DNA of 64,000 bases. It comes from Methylomonas sp. UP202. Lineage in GTDB: Bacteria > Pseudomonadota > Gammaproteobacteria > Methylococcales > Methylomonadaceae. Numbering within the stretch: the first letter of the stretch is position 1; each line of letters opens with the position of its first letter. The stretch covers positions 248,001 to 312,000 of the forward strand of contig NZ_CP123897.1 in assembly GCF_029910655.1 (NCBI RefSeq), in the 5' to 3' direction. A program made the position numbers and the translations under genes. The notes beneath the pieces were generated by a model. That model was not told the DNA's origin. It made no database searches and saw only the letters and a list, made by a program, of their open reading frames with translations. Below, one piece after another: positions 39,112 through 47,627 of this stretch.

Positions 39112-40934
39112 TTCAAAAATCCGTCGGCGATCGGCACGCCGGCCTTGAATTGCGCGCAAACCAGCGCCCGGCCGATCCGGTTTTCGCCGGTCAAGGTCAA
39201 GCGTCCGGTGGCGCCGGCATAAGCGCCGCCGGCTAACTGGGTCAATTGCCCGCTCAGATTGTAGGCGTCCACGCCCAGCGCCACCAGTTTGATTTGGCTG
39301 TCCGGCAGACCTTGCCAGATGTTTTGCAACGCCGACTGGCTCAGCGGGCCGGGATAGTATTCGCCGAACAACCATGGCATGTCGCAAAAGCGGATGGCGC
39401 CCAAGTCCACGTCCCGCACCGGATTTTGCCGGCCGCTGTAAAGGTTGGGCATCGCGTAAATCGACAATTCGGCGCTTTGCGGGTACTTGAGCTGCGGCGC
39501 CAATTCGCGGGCGACTTCCGGGCTTGCGCTGACGAATACCGCCAAGGGTTGTTTCTTACCGTCGATACTGACCGAGGGCGCCAGCAAAGTGGCGACCGAT
39601 CCCGAGAAATCGTGCTGCTTGGGGTCGTATTGTTCCAGACCTACAACGCTGCCGCCGCCGGCTTGCCAGGCCGAGGTCAAAAAATGGCCGACGCGCTGGC
39701 CCTGTGGGGTATTCGGCACCAGAAACACCGCGTTTTGCAGGCCGTCGCGGCGGGCTTTTCGCGCCAGTTGCTCTGCTTCGTCTTGCGGACTCAGACCGAA
39801 TTGGTACAGGTTGGCCTTGCCGAGATTGTCGACCTGGTTCAACGCCAGCACCGGTATCGTCAGTTCGCTGGATAGCGCCAAGCTTTGAATGTCTTCCTTA
39901 ACCAACGGGCCGATCACCAGGCCGGCGCCCTCGGCGATGGCCTTGCGGTACAGTTCGCCCGGTTCGCCCTGGCTGGTGTCGTAAAACTTCAATCCCGGTT
40001 GCGGCGCGGCACTGGCCGCCAAGCGGTGGGCCACCGACAAACCCTCCGTGATGGCTTTCGCGGCGGGTGCGTAAGGACCGGCACTGGGTAACAACACGGC
40101 GAGGTTGGCGCCGGCGGCGGAGGTCGCCGAGGCCGGGCCAATAGCGGATTCACTCGGCGCGGGTTCGGCTGCGGCCGCCGGCGCATTCAGGTAGGTTTGC
40201 AGATATTCGGCGTTGGCCGGATGGTAGGGATAGGCTTGCCGCCAGCCGGCGATTTGCCCGCTCAAATCGAAACCCGGCGAACCTCGCTGCTTCAGGATCT
40301 TGGCCAGCGCCATCCAGCCGCCCAGTTCGTCGGCCACCGGCGCAGATGCATTCAAGGTTTCCACCGGCAGTACGCTTAATGCGTCCAGGATTGCCGCGAT
40401 ATTCTGCCTTTGCTGTTCCGGGGCTTGCAGTAATTGGCCGAGCTTCAAGCGGGCGCGTACCGAGGGCAGGACGTCGCCGAGCAAGGCATGCACGAAGGCC
40501 AGGGACTGATAGTAAGCGATTCGGTCGGCTTCGGCCAACACCGCCGGCCGGGTGCCTTCCAGTTTGTGCAAGGCTCGTTCAGCGTCTCCGGCGCTCAACG
40601 AGATTTGCGCGTCGAGCAGTTTATACTTGCTCAGTTGCTCGGGCGTTAGCTGCTCCGGATTGATCCGGTCCAGGGCTTTTTGCGCGGCTTCGCTGTCGCC
40701 GGCCTGAATGCGGGTATCGGCATCGAGCAAATGCAAGCCGTTCTGGTTGTCCGCTATTCGGTAGCTTTGGGCCGGTTCGTTGGGCTTGCCGCGTTTCGCC
40801 GCCGACTTGGCCCGCGCGGCCTGAGGTTTGACGGATTTCACCGGCTCTTCGGCGCAGGCCGTCAATAACAGCCCGAAAACCCAGCAGGCGGCCAAGCGAG
40901 CGGGCATAATGGCGGCGAATTTAAAATCAGACAT
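39108..40934 (-). CDS. lpoA: outer-membrane lipoprotein LpoA, activator of penicillin-binding protein
   Basis: A 608-residue lipoprotein: lipobox LLLTAC at about 24-29, an N-terminal helical (TPR-like) part with ALDRINPEQLTPEQLSKYKL, and a C-terminal periplasmic-binding-like part (NLAVLLPSAGPYAPAAKAI; PVLALNQVDNLGKANLYQFG). LpoA activates PBP1a during peptidoglycan synthesis. The ATG at 40934 shares the CATG tetranucleotide with the putative divergent rsmI start. An ATG at 40907 is the alternative. Confidence 0.9.
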
Positions 40935-41814
40935 GACAAGAGGGCCTGCAGCGGAAATGTCCGGGAAATTATACGTGGTCGCCACGCCGATAGGGAATCT
41001 GGCCGATCTTAGCTTTCGAGCCGTCGAGGTTTTGAAGTGCGTCGATTTGATCGCCGCCGAGGATACTCGCCACGCCAAGCTGCTGATGCAGCACTACGGC
41101 ATCGGCAAGCCGTTGCAATCGCTGCACCAGCACAACGAAGAGCATGCCTCGGCGGGCTTGATCGCCAAAATTCAAGACGGCCAGTCTGTGGCACTGGTCT
41201 CGGATGCCGGCACGCCGCTGATCAGCGATCCTGGCCTACCCTTGGTTCAACTGGCGCGACGCCAACACATCGATGTCGTGCCCATTCCCGGCCCTTGCGC
41301 GTTGATTGCCGCGCTCTCGGCCGCCGGCTTGCCGACCAGTCGCTTCAGTTTCGAAGGGTTTTTGCCGCGCACCTCGTCGGCCCGCAAAGGCTTTTTCGAA
41401 ACCAAATTAAGCGATACTTCGACCTGGGCCTTTTACGAGTCCAGCCATCGGATCGAGGATGCGCTGGCCGATATGCTGACGGTGTTTCCGCCTGAACATG
41501 CCATCGTCGTGGCCAGGGAAATCACCAAATTGCACGAGACCATCGTCGGCGATCGCTTGGACAAGGTTGCCGAACGCGTCAGAACCGACGAAAACATGCG
41601 CAAGGGCGAGTTTGTGGTTATCGTCGCCGGCTATCAAGCGCCGGAAACCGCCGGCGAAATCAGCGACGAAGAGCGGCGGATTCTGGCCTTGTTGTTGACG
41701 GAGTGCTCGACGAAAACCGCCGCCGCGTTGGCGGCGGACATCACCGGGCAGCGTAAAAAGTTGCTGTATCAAGCGGCGTTGGCGATGCAGGGCGGCGCCA
41801 ACGCCGCCGATTAA
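40933..41814 (+). CDS. rsmI: 16S rRNA (cytidine1402-2'-O)-methyltransferase
   Basis: A tetrapyrrole-methylase-fold enzyme with LYVVATPIGNLADLSFRA, LIAAEDTRHAKLLMQHYGI, LVSDAGTPLISDPG and VPIPGPCALIAALSAAGLP, the signature blocks of RsmI. It methylates the ribose of C1402 in 16S rRNA. ATG codons at 40933 and 40957 both fit; neither has a good ribosome site, and the first overlaps the lpoA start. The divergent lpoA-yraN-diaA order is conserved. Confidence 0.93.
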   Translation: MTRGPAAEMSGKLYVVATPIGNLADLSFRAVEVLKCVDLIAAEDTRHAKLLMQHYGIGKPLQSLHQHNEEHASAGLIAKIQDGQSVALVSDAGTPLISDPGLPLVQLARRQHIDVVPIPGPCALIAALSAAGLPTSRFSFEGFLPRTSSARKGFFETKLSDTSTWAFYESSHRIEDALADMLTVFPPEHAIVVAREITKLHETIVGDRLDKVAERVRTDENMRKGEFVVIVAGYQAPETAGEISDEERRILALLLTECSTKTAAALAADITGQRKKLLYQAALAMQGGANAAD

Positions 41815-41830
41815 CCTACGTTGCCACGGC

Positions 41831-43300
41831 TCAGCTTCGACGGATTAGGGGTTTCAGATCGAACGTCGCGACGACCGCCAGATAAATCGTCAAGCCCAGG
41901 CCGCCACTCAGCCAGGCGTTCCAATGGAATTCGCTTAGGGTCCAGCGATTGGCGAAGTACAAGCCCAACCCTAGGATCAAGTAACTGAACATCCGTGCCA
42001 ACGGATACGGAACCGGGTAATAGTGCCGTCCCAGCAGCCAGGAAGCCGCCGCCATGAAGGCATAGCAAGCCAGCGTGGCCCAGGCCGAGCCGACGTAGCC
42101 CCAAAGCGGTATCCAATAAAGATTCAAGACTACCGTCAACGCGGCGCCGGCCAGCGATACCCAGGCACCGAGGCCGGTGCGGTCGCCGAGTTTGTACCAG
42201 ACCGCCAAATTCACATAGATACCGAGCAGCAAATTCGCCATTAACAGGACGGGCACGATTTCCAGGCCGGCTCGATATTCCGCGCCGATAAAATACTGGA
42301 AGAAGTCGATAAACAGCGTCACCAACAAAAAGATGAACACCCCGGCGATGACGAAATAGCGCATCACCAACGCGTAGGCGCGTTTGGCATCGGCGCGGCC
42401 GGCGTAAGCAAAAAAGAACGGTTCGCCGGCGTAGCGGAAGGCCTGCACGAACAAACTCATCAGAATCGATAGTTTGTAACAGGCGCCGTAGATGCCCAGC
42501 AGTTTCAGGTTGGTGGTCAGATCGTAAGGTAGTAGGATTTTCAGGATGGCCCGGTCCAGCATTTCGTTAACCATACCGGCGAAGCCGATCACCACCATCG
42601 GTAGCGAATAGCGCAGCATGGGGCCGAGCAGCGCCGGATTTAGGTTGACCGGTATCCGGCGGAATTGCGGCATCAGCAGCAGCCATTTTGTCAGACTGGC
42701 GATCAGATTGGCGATGAAGATGTAGCCCACGCCCAAGGTGGGGTCGTAAAAGCGTAACCACGCCGCGTCCGGCCAGTGTTGCGCCAGTTTTGGGCATAGC
42801 AACAGGAAAAATAGATTCAGCGCGATCGTCATCGCGATCTCGCTCAATTTGATGCCGGCGAAACGCCAGGCGTGGTTTTCGGCGCGCAGTCGGGCGAACG
42901 GCAGCGCGGTGATGCCGTCCAGCGCTAAAATCGCGGCAAACCAGACCAGATACTCCGGATGATCCGGATAGCGCAGCCAATCCGCCAAGTCCTGGCGCCA
43001 GTAAGCGACGGCGGCGAGGAATCCGGTATTGGCCAAGGTCAGTAAACTAAGGGCGTTAGCATAAATCGCGTCGCCGGAATAGGCGGGATTTTGCCGAAAC
43101 CGAAAGTAACCGGTTTCCAGGCCGAACGCCAACACGACCGCGAAGAAGCCGGCGTAGGCGTAAAACTCGGAGACCACGCCGTATTCCGCGGCGCTGTAGG
43201 TATAGGTGTAAAGCGGGACCAACAGATAATTCAAGAAGCGGCCGACAATGCTGCTGAGGCCGTAGATTGCGGTTTGGGAAACCAGTTGGCGGAGATTCAC
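41831..43300 (-). CDS. polysaccharide flippase (Wzx/MATE-type)
   Basis: A 489-residue protein with about twelve to fourteen hydrophobic helices, starting MNLRQLVSQTAIYGLSSIVG, with RFLNYLLVPLYTYTYSAAEYG typical of the polysaccharide-transporter (PST) family, and YSLPMVVIGFAGMVNEMLDR in the middle. It is an inner-membrane translocator of lipid-linked oligosaccharides, probably for exopolysaccharide or LPS. There are no glycosyltransferases next to it. Confidence 0.88.
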   Translation of the reverse strand: MNLRQLVSQTAIYGLSSIVGRFLNYLLVPLYTYTYSAAEYGVVSEFYAYAGFFAVVLAFGLETGYFRFRQNPAYSGDAIYANALSLLTLANTGFLAAVAYWRQDLADWLRYPDHPEYLVWFAAILALDGITALPFARLRAENHAWRFAGIKLSEIAMTIALNLFFLLLCPKLAQHWPDAAWLRFYDPTLGVGYIFIANLIASLTKWLLLMPQFRRIPVNLNPALLGPMLRYSLPMVVIGFAGMVNEMLDRAILKILLPYDLTTNLKLLGIYGACYKLSILMSLFVQAFRYAGEPFFFAYAGRADAKRAYALVMRYFVIAGVFIFLLVTLFIDFFQYFIGAEYRAGLEIVPVLLMANLLLGIYVNLAVWYKLGDRTGLGAWVSLAGAALTVVLNLYWIPLWGYVGSAWATLACYAFMAAASWLLGRHYYPVPYPLARMFSYLILGLGLYFANRWTLSEFHWNAWLSGGLGLTIYLAVVATFDLKPLIRRS

Positions 43301-43364
43301 TTGATGAAACCGGGGAAACGAGGGCGGCGCTTATTGTAATCGTTGCAGGCGCGAGCGAAATGGC

Positions 43365-43928
43365 TCAATCGCGGGCCGATGCGATCAGGATTTTGGCGGC
43401 CTCGCGCGCCAAGCGCATGTTTTCGGTGCCGCGCCGCATTTGCTCGCCGACCATCGCGCCGGCGATCAACATCGCCAACTGTTTGGATAACGGCTCCGGA
43501 TCTCGGACGCCGGCCCGAGCGGCTAAATCGGATAACAGCGCGCGAAAGCCTTCCGAAAATTCGGCGGCGGTTTGTTGAATCGGACTGCCGGAGTCGGCGA
43601 ATTCGGCGGCGGCGTTGATAAACGGGCAGCCGCGAAACGCCGGGTTGGCCTGCAAATCCCCGAAAGCATCGAAAACCGCCAGCAGTTGTCGCCCCGGATC
43701 GGTACCGGCCTTGAACAAATATTCTTGGATGTAAGCCTGAAGTTTGGCCCGGCTCTTGCGCAAATGCGCCAACACCAGATCGTCTTTCGACGGATAATAT
43801 TTGTACAAACTCATTTTGGTGGTGCCGGCCGCTTTGACGACGGCATCGACACCGGTGGTTTTTATGCCCTGGCTGTAAAACAGCTCCGAGGCGACATTCA
43901 GGATATGTTCTTGCAGATTGCGGGTCAT
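43365..43928 (-). CDS. TetR/AcrR-family repressor
   Basis: A 187-residue protein. The N-terminal helix-turn-helix reads ILNVASELFYSQGIKTTGVD and VVKAAGTTKMSLYKYYPSKD, the classical TetR recognition region. The ligand-binding C-terminal part contains RGCPFINAAAEF. It is divergent from a glutathione S-transferase gene, with paired operator-like sites in the 109-base gap, so it likely controls both. The start is the ATG at 43928 next to the helix-turn-helix. Confidence 0.9.
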   Translation of the reverse strand: MTRNLQEHILNVASELFYSQGIKTTGVDAVVKAAGTTKMSLYKYYPSKDDLVLAHLRKSRAKLQAYIQEYLFKAGTDPGRQLLAVFDAFGDLQANPAFRGCPFINAAAEFADSGSPIQQTAAEFSEGFRALLSDLAARAGVRDPEPLSKQLAMLIAGAMVGEQMRRGTENMRLAREAAKILIASARD

Positions 43929-43962
43929 GGCGGCGAGAGAAAAACGATGTTGCAACTATACC

Positions 43963-44000
43963 GACCGGTCTGTATTATTTCAATAGACTGACCGGTCTGT
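43963..44000. promoter_or_regulatory. two TetR-type operator sites
   Basis: The sequence GACCGGTCTGT occurs at 43963-43973 and again at 43990-44000, 27 bp apart and in the same orientation. Each has the palindromic core GACCGGTC. They lie between the divergent repressor and GST genes, which is the usual place for autoregulation. Confidence 0.6.
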
Positions 44001-44037
44001 TCGGGTCGGTCGTTTTTCAACCAAGGGAGACAACAGC

Positions 44038-44685
44038 ATGATTACTCTGTACGGTTTTGCGATCAGCAATTATTACAACAAGGTCAAATTCGCGCTTTTA
44101 GAGAAAAACCTGCCGTTCAATGAAGAATTGGTGCGGCCTAGTCAGGACGAAACGGTATTGAAGCGCTCCCCGCTCGGCAAAATCCCGTTCATTAAGACCG
44201 CCGACGGTTATTTGTCGGAATCTCAAGCCATACTCGAGTATTTGGAAGACGCCTTCCCCGAGTATCCTCTGTATCCGGCCGATCCTTACCAACGCGCGAA
44301 ATGCCGCGAATTCATTCAACATATCGAATTGAACGTCGAACTGATCGCTCGCCGCCTCTACGGCGAAGTGTTGTTCGGCACCGCCGTGTCCCAGGAGGTT
44401 AAGGACGAGGTAAAAACCAAGGTGGAAAACGGTTTGAAAGGTCTGAACCGCATCATGCCCCGGAGCCCTTACGCGCTGGGTGAGCACTTCACGTTGGCCG
44501 ACGTGATCGCCTGGCCGCACTTGCAATTGGTGGGGTTCGTGACGCAGAAGATTTACGGCGTCGATTTAGTGGCGGAGCATTTGCCCGACGTTGCCGCTTA
44601 CATCGCGCTGATCGAAAGTCGTCCGCATGCGCAAACGGTGTCGGCGGGACGAGCCGAAGCTCTGGCGAAGTTTTTCGCACGTTAA
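44038..44685 (+). CDS. glutathione S-transferase family protein
   Basis: A 215-residue protein. The N-terminal thioredoxin fold shows ITLYGFAISNYYNKVKFALL, LGKIPFIKTADGYLSESQAI with the cis-Pro and the glutathione-contacting ES; the C-terminal helical domain has LGEHFTLADVIAWPHLQLV. It probably conjugates glutathione to electrophiles or reduces peroxides. Expression is probably repressed by the divergent TetR protein. Confidence 0.88.
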   Translation: MITLYGFAISNYYNKVKFALLEKNLPFNEELVRPSQDETVLKRSPLGKIPFIKTADGYLSESQAILEYLEDAFPEYPLYPADPYQRAKCREFIQHIELNVELIARRLYGEVLFGTAVSQEVKDEVKTKVENGLKGLNRIMPRSPYALGEHFTLADVIAWPHLQLVGFVTQKIYGVDLVAEHLPDVAAYIALIESRPHAQTVSAGRAEALAKFFAR

Positions 44686-44707
44686 TTGTCGGGAAGACGG
44701 GCTGGCC

Positions 44708-45769
44708 TTAACTCAGATGTTCCCAGGCGACGTCGGCGCTCAAAAACGCGGAGATGGCCTGGGGCGAGTCGAAATTGGCGAGCGCCAGTATGAGTTTGGC
44801 GTAAGCCGCTTCCGGCGATATATTCCAAATCATTTCGGCGCCGGCCGAAAGCAATGCGCGGGTCGAGGCGTAAGCGTCGTCCGAATACAGCGCCGGGGCC
44901 AGATACAGCGGAATGCCGCGCTGCCGGCACGCGGCGGCGAACTCGATAAGGTTGTATTCGGCGCCAACTTCTGCCGATACGCAGGCGGTGCCGGAGTGGT
45001 ACAGGTCGTGCAGCACTGCATCGCAGCCATCCAGACGGAGGTCGCGGTAATTCAAGCCGGGATAGGGGCGGATCAACAGCAATTTTTTCGAGAAATCAGG
45101 TTTTAGTTCGTACGGGCTACGTGGCGACAGCGGATGATGGAATTCGAAACCGTCGGGCGAATAGGTCGCGTAGGGCCGGGATTGAGCGCTGATGAAATCG
45201 CTACCTAGCGGCAGACAGGAGGCTAGGCGACTGGCCAGATGTAAGCGCATCACGCCGCCTGGGTTGCGATACGCCGCAAACACGCCGGCCGTGCCGATGT
45301 CGCGGATATAGGACACCGCGCAACTGAAATTATCCAGCCCGTTAGCCCGCGGATCGGCAAGCGGTTTATCGCTGGAGACTAGTACCAGCGGTATCGGCAA
45401 ACGGTTGAAGTACAGCGCCAGCATCGCGGCGGAAAACGCCAGGGTGTCGGTGCCGTGGGTAACGATGATGCCGGCGAAACTCGCCAGATCCAGGGCTTCT
45501 ATCGCGGAGACCATGGATCGCCAATGGCTGGGGTGTAGATTTTCCGATAGTATGTCAAACGGCTGCATACTGGAAAACGTCACGGTTTCGGCAATGTCCG
45601 GGTGGCTTTGCCGGTAGCGTTGCAACAACGCGAAGCCGGCGTCGGCCGAGGTGTTTATCGTGCCCGCCTCCGATTTGGAGCCTATCGTGCCGCCGGTAAA
45701 TACCACCAGTATGTTTTTCTTCATGGGCTGATGTCTAGTATCATCTTCGGTTTGAACAAGGCTAGCCAT
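44708..45769 (-). CDS. asparaginase family protein
   Basis: About 353 residues. VVFTGGTIGSKSEAG is the first active-site threonine motif and IIVTHGTDTLAFSAAM the second. It hydrolyses asparagine or a related amide in the cytoplasm; no signal peptide is seen. The ATG at 45769 has GGAG eight bases upstream and is preferred; the ATG at 45724 gives the more usual N-terminus (MKKNILVVFTGGTIG) but has no ribosome site. It is divergent from folA with only 13 bases between start codons. Confidence 0.88.
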   Translation of the reverse strand: MASLVQTEDDTRHQPMKKNILVVFTGGTIGSKSEAGTINTSADAGFALLQRYRQSHPDIAETVTFSSMQPFDILSENLHPSHWRSMVSAIEALDLASFAGIIVTHGTDTLAFSAAMLALYFNRLPIPLVLVSSDKPLADPRANGLDNFSCAVSYIRDIGTAGVFAAYRNPGGVMRLHLASRLASCLPLGSDFISAQSRPYATYSPDGFEFHHPLSPRSPYELKPDFSKKLLLIRPYPGLNYRDLRLDGCDAVLHDLYHSGTACVSAEVGAEYNLIEFAAACRQRGIPLYLAPALYSDDAYASTRALLSAGAEMIWNISPEAAYAKLILALANFDSPQAISAFLSADVAWEHLS

Positions 45770-45782
45770 CTTAACCCACTCC

Positions 45783-46295
45783 ATGAAAATTTCACTGATC
45801 GTCGCGATGTCGTCCAATCGGGCGATCGGCTTGGACGGCCGTATGCCCTGGCATTTGTCGGCCGACTTGCGGCGCTTCAAACGCATCACGCTGGGCAAAC
45901 CGGTTTTAATGGGGCGTAAAACCCATCAGGCGATCGGCCGGCCGCTGCCGGGTCGGGAAAATCTGGTGGTCAGCCGCGCGAGCGATTACCGGGCCGAGGG
46001 TTGTCTGGTCTTTACCGGCATCGACGCGGCGCTGGCGCATTGCCGGGACAATGACGAGGTATTCGTGATCGGCGGCGCCGAACTTTACCGGGCCTTGCTG
46101 GACCGGGCCGACTGCTTGTATTTGACCTGCATAGACCGGGATTTCGCCGGCGACACGTTTTTTCCGGAAATCGATGCCGAAGCTTGGCTTGAGGTCGAAT
46201 CCGAGGAAGTCGACGACGACCCCTCCGTCGATTTCGGCTATCGGTTTTTGACGTTACGCCGCGCCGTAGCCGATAGCGCGGTTAGGCGCGAATGA
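45783..46295 (+). CDS. folA: dihydrofolate reductase
   Basis: A 170-residue protein starting [20 protein letters not shown], then [13 protein letters not shown] with the catalytic acid, [20 protein letters not shown] and [14 protein letters not shown]. It reduces dihydrofolate to tetrahydrofolate. It is encoded immediately opposite the asparaginase gene. Confidence 0.96.
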   Translation: MKISLIVAMSSNRAIGLDGRMPWHLSADLRRFKRITLGKPVLMGRKTHQAIGRPLPGRENLVVSRASDYRAEGCLVFTGIDAALAHCRDNDEVFVIGGAELYRALLDRADCLYLTCIDRDFAGDTFFPEIDAEAWLEVESEEVDDDPSVDFGYRFLTLRRAVADSAVRRE

Positions 46296-46331
46296 CGCCG
46301 GCGGCCGGCTAGGCCTACAATTCGCCGGCAA

Positions 46332-46371
46332 TTGTCACAAAACTGTCATATTCGCTTCATACTATTGTCAC
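46332..46371 (+). promoter_or_regulatory. tandem pho boxes (PhoB binding) upstream of pstS
   Basis: Four seven-base half sites at exact 11-bp spacing: TTGTCAC (46332-46338), CTGTCAT (46343-46349), GCTTCAT (46354-46360) and TTGTCAC (46365-46371). PhoB dimers bind CTGTCAT-type repeats spaced 11 bp apart, so this is room for two dimers. It lies 55 bases before the pstS start. Confidence 0.85.
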
Positions 46372-46425
46372 GCTTGCTTGGCAAACTGTTTGCAAGTTTT
46401 AAAACAAACCTTTTCGAGATCATTT

Positions 46426-47412
46426 ATGAAAAATACTTTCGCGCTGAAGTCACTGGCATTAGGATTCGGGTTCGTATCGGCAACGCTGACTGGAGTCGCG
46501 GCCGCCGCGCCTGCCACCTTAGATCCCGCTCTGCCCGAATACGCGCCGGCCAGCGGCGTCTCCGGTAACATTTCCAGTGTCGGCTCCGATACCCTAGCCA
46601 ACCTGATGACACTGTGGGCGGAAGAATTCGGCAAGATTTACCCTAACGTCAATATTCAAATTCAAGCCGCCGGCTCATCGACCGCGCCGCCGGCGTTGAC
46701 CGAGGGAACCGCGAATCTGGGTCCTATGAGCCGGAAGATGAAAGACAACGAAATCGACGATTTCGAAAGCAAATACGGTTATAAACCAACCGCTATCCCG
46801 GTCGCGATCGATGCGTTGGCGGTATTCGTCAACAAGGACAACCCGATCAAGGGTTTGAGCATTCCGCAGGTCGACGCCATCATGTCGTCCACCCGAAAAT
46901 GCGGCTATGCGAACGACATCGGCACCTGGGGACAAGCCGGCCTGACCGGCGGCTGGGCGAGCAAGCCGATCCAGTTATACGGCCGCAACTCGGTTTCCGG
47001 CACCTACGGCTTCTTCAAGGATGAAGCACTGTGCAAGGGCGATTTCAAAAGTAACGTCAACGAACAACCCGGCTCGGCTTCGGTCGTGCAATCGGTGACC
47101 ACGTCGAATAACGGCATCGGTTATTCCGGTATCGGCTATTCGACTTCCGGCGTAAAAGCCGTGCCGCTGGCCCGCAAGGACGGCGAAGCCTTCGTCGAAG
47201 CTTCTCCCGAAAACGCCACCTCCGGTGCTTATCCGTTGTCGCGCTTCCTATACATTTATGTCAACAAAAAACCCAACGAGCCGTTGGCACCGTTGGAAAA
47301 AGAGTTCTTCAAGATGGTGCTGTCCAAAGCCGGTCAGCAAGTCGTGATTAAGGACGGCTATATTCCGCTGCCGGCCAAAGCGGTCGAAAAAGCCCTGTCC
47401 TTGGTACAGTAA
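46426..47412 (+). CDS. pstS: phosphate ABC transporter substrate-binding protein
   Basis: A 328-residue periplasmic protein with a signal peptide (cleavage near VAAAA). It has [31 protein letters not shown] and [14 protein letters not shown] as in the PstS family, and [16 protein letters not shown] at the phosphate pocket. It binds phosphate for PstCAB. The upstream pho boxes show PhoB control. A terminator follows, so pstS is probably made in excess over the permease. Confidence 0.95.
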   Translation: MKNTFALKSLALGFGFVSATLTGVAAAAPATLDPALPEYAPASGVSGNISSVGSDTLANLMTLWAEEFGKIYPNVNIQIQAAGSSTAPPALTEGTANLGPMSRKMKDNEIDDFESKYGYKPTAIPVAIDALAVFVNKDNPIKGLSIPQVDAIMSSTRKCGYANDIGTWGQAGLTGGWASKPIQLYGRNSVSGTYGFFKDEALCKGDFKSNVNEQPGSASVVQSVTTSNNGIGYSGIGYSTSGVKAVPLARKDGEAFVEASPENATSGAYPLSRFLYIYVNKKPNEPLAPLEKEFFKMVLSKAGQQVVIKDGYIPLPAKAVEKALSLVQ

Positions 47413-47536
47413 TCTAAGTTTCAGGGATGGACGATACATGGATTTCGTTGCAGGGATGCAACCAAGGAACGGCGACTTGCATCAATGCCTATTCCCCACT
47501 CCCCCTTTCTACGGGCGTTGATCTTGTATAATGCTC

Positions 47537-47571
47537 AAGCCGATAATCCCTAAAGGTTATCGGCTTTTTTG
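47537..47571 (+). terminator. rho-independent terminator between pstS and pstC
   Basis: AAGCCGATAA (47537-47546) and TTATCGGCTT (47557-47566) form a 10-bp stem with a ten-base loop, followed by TTTT. It should limit read-through from the pho-box promoter into pstCAB. Confidence 0.85.
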
Positions 47572-47627
47572 TTGGCGCCGCGTCGTTTCCGAGCGGCGCA
47601 ACCCAAGTTAACTACACATGCCTTGTT

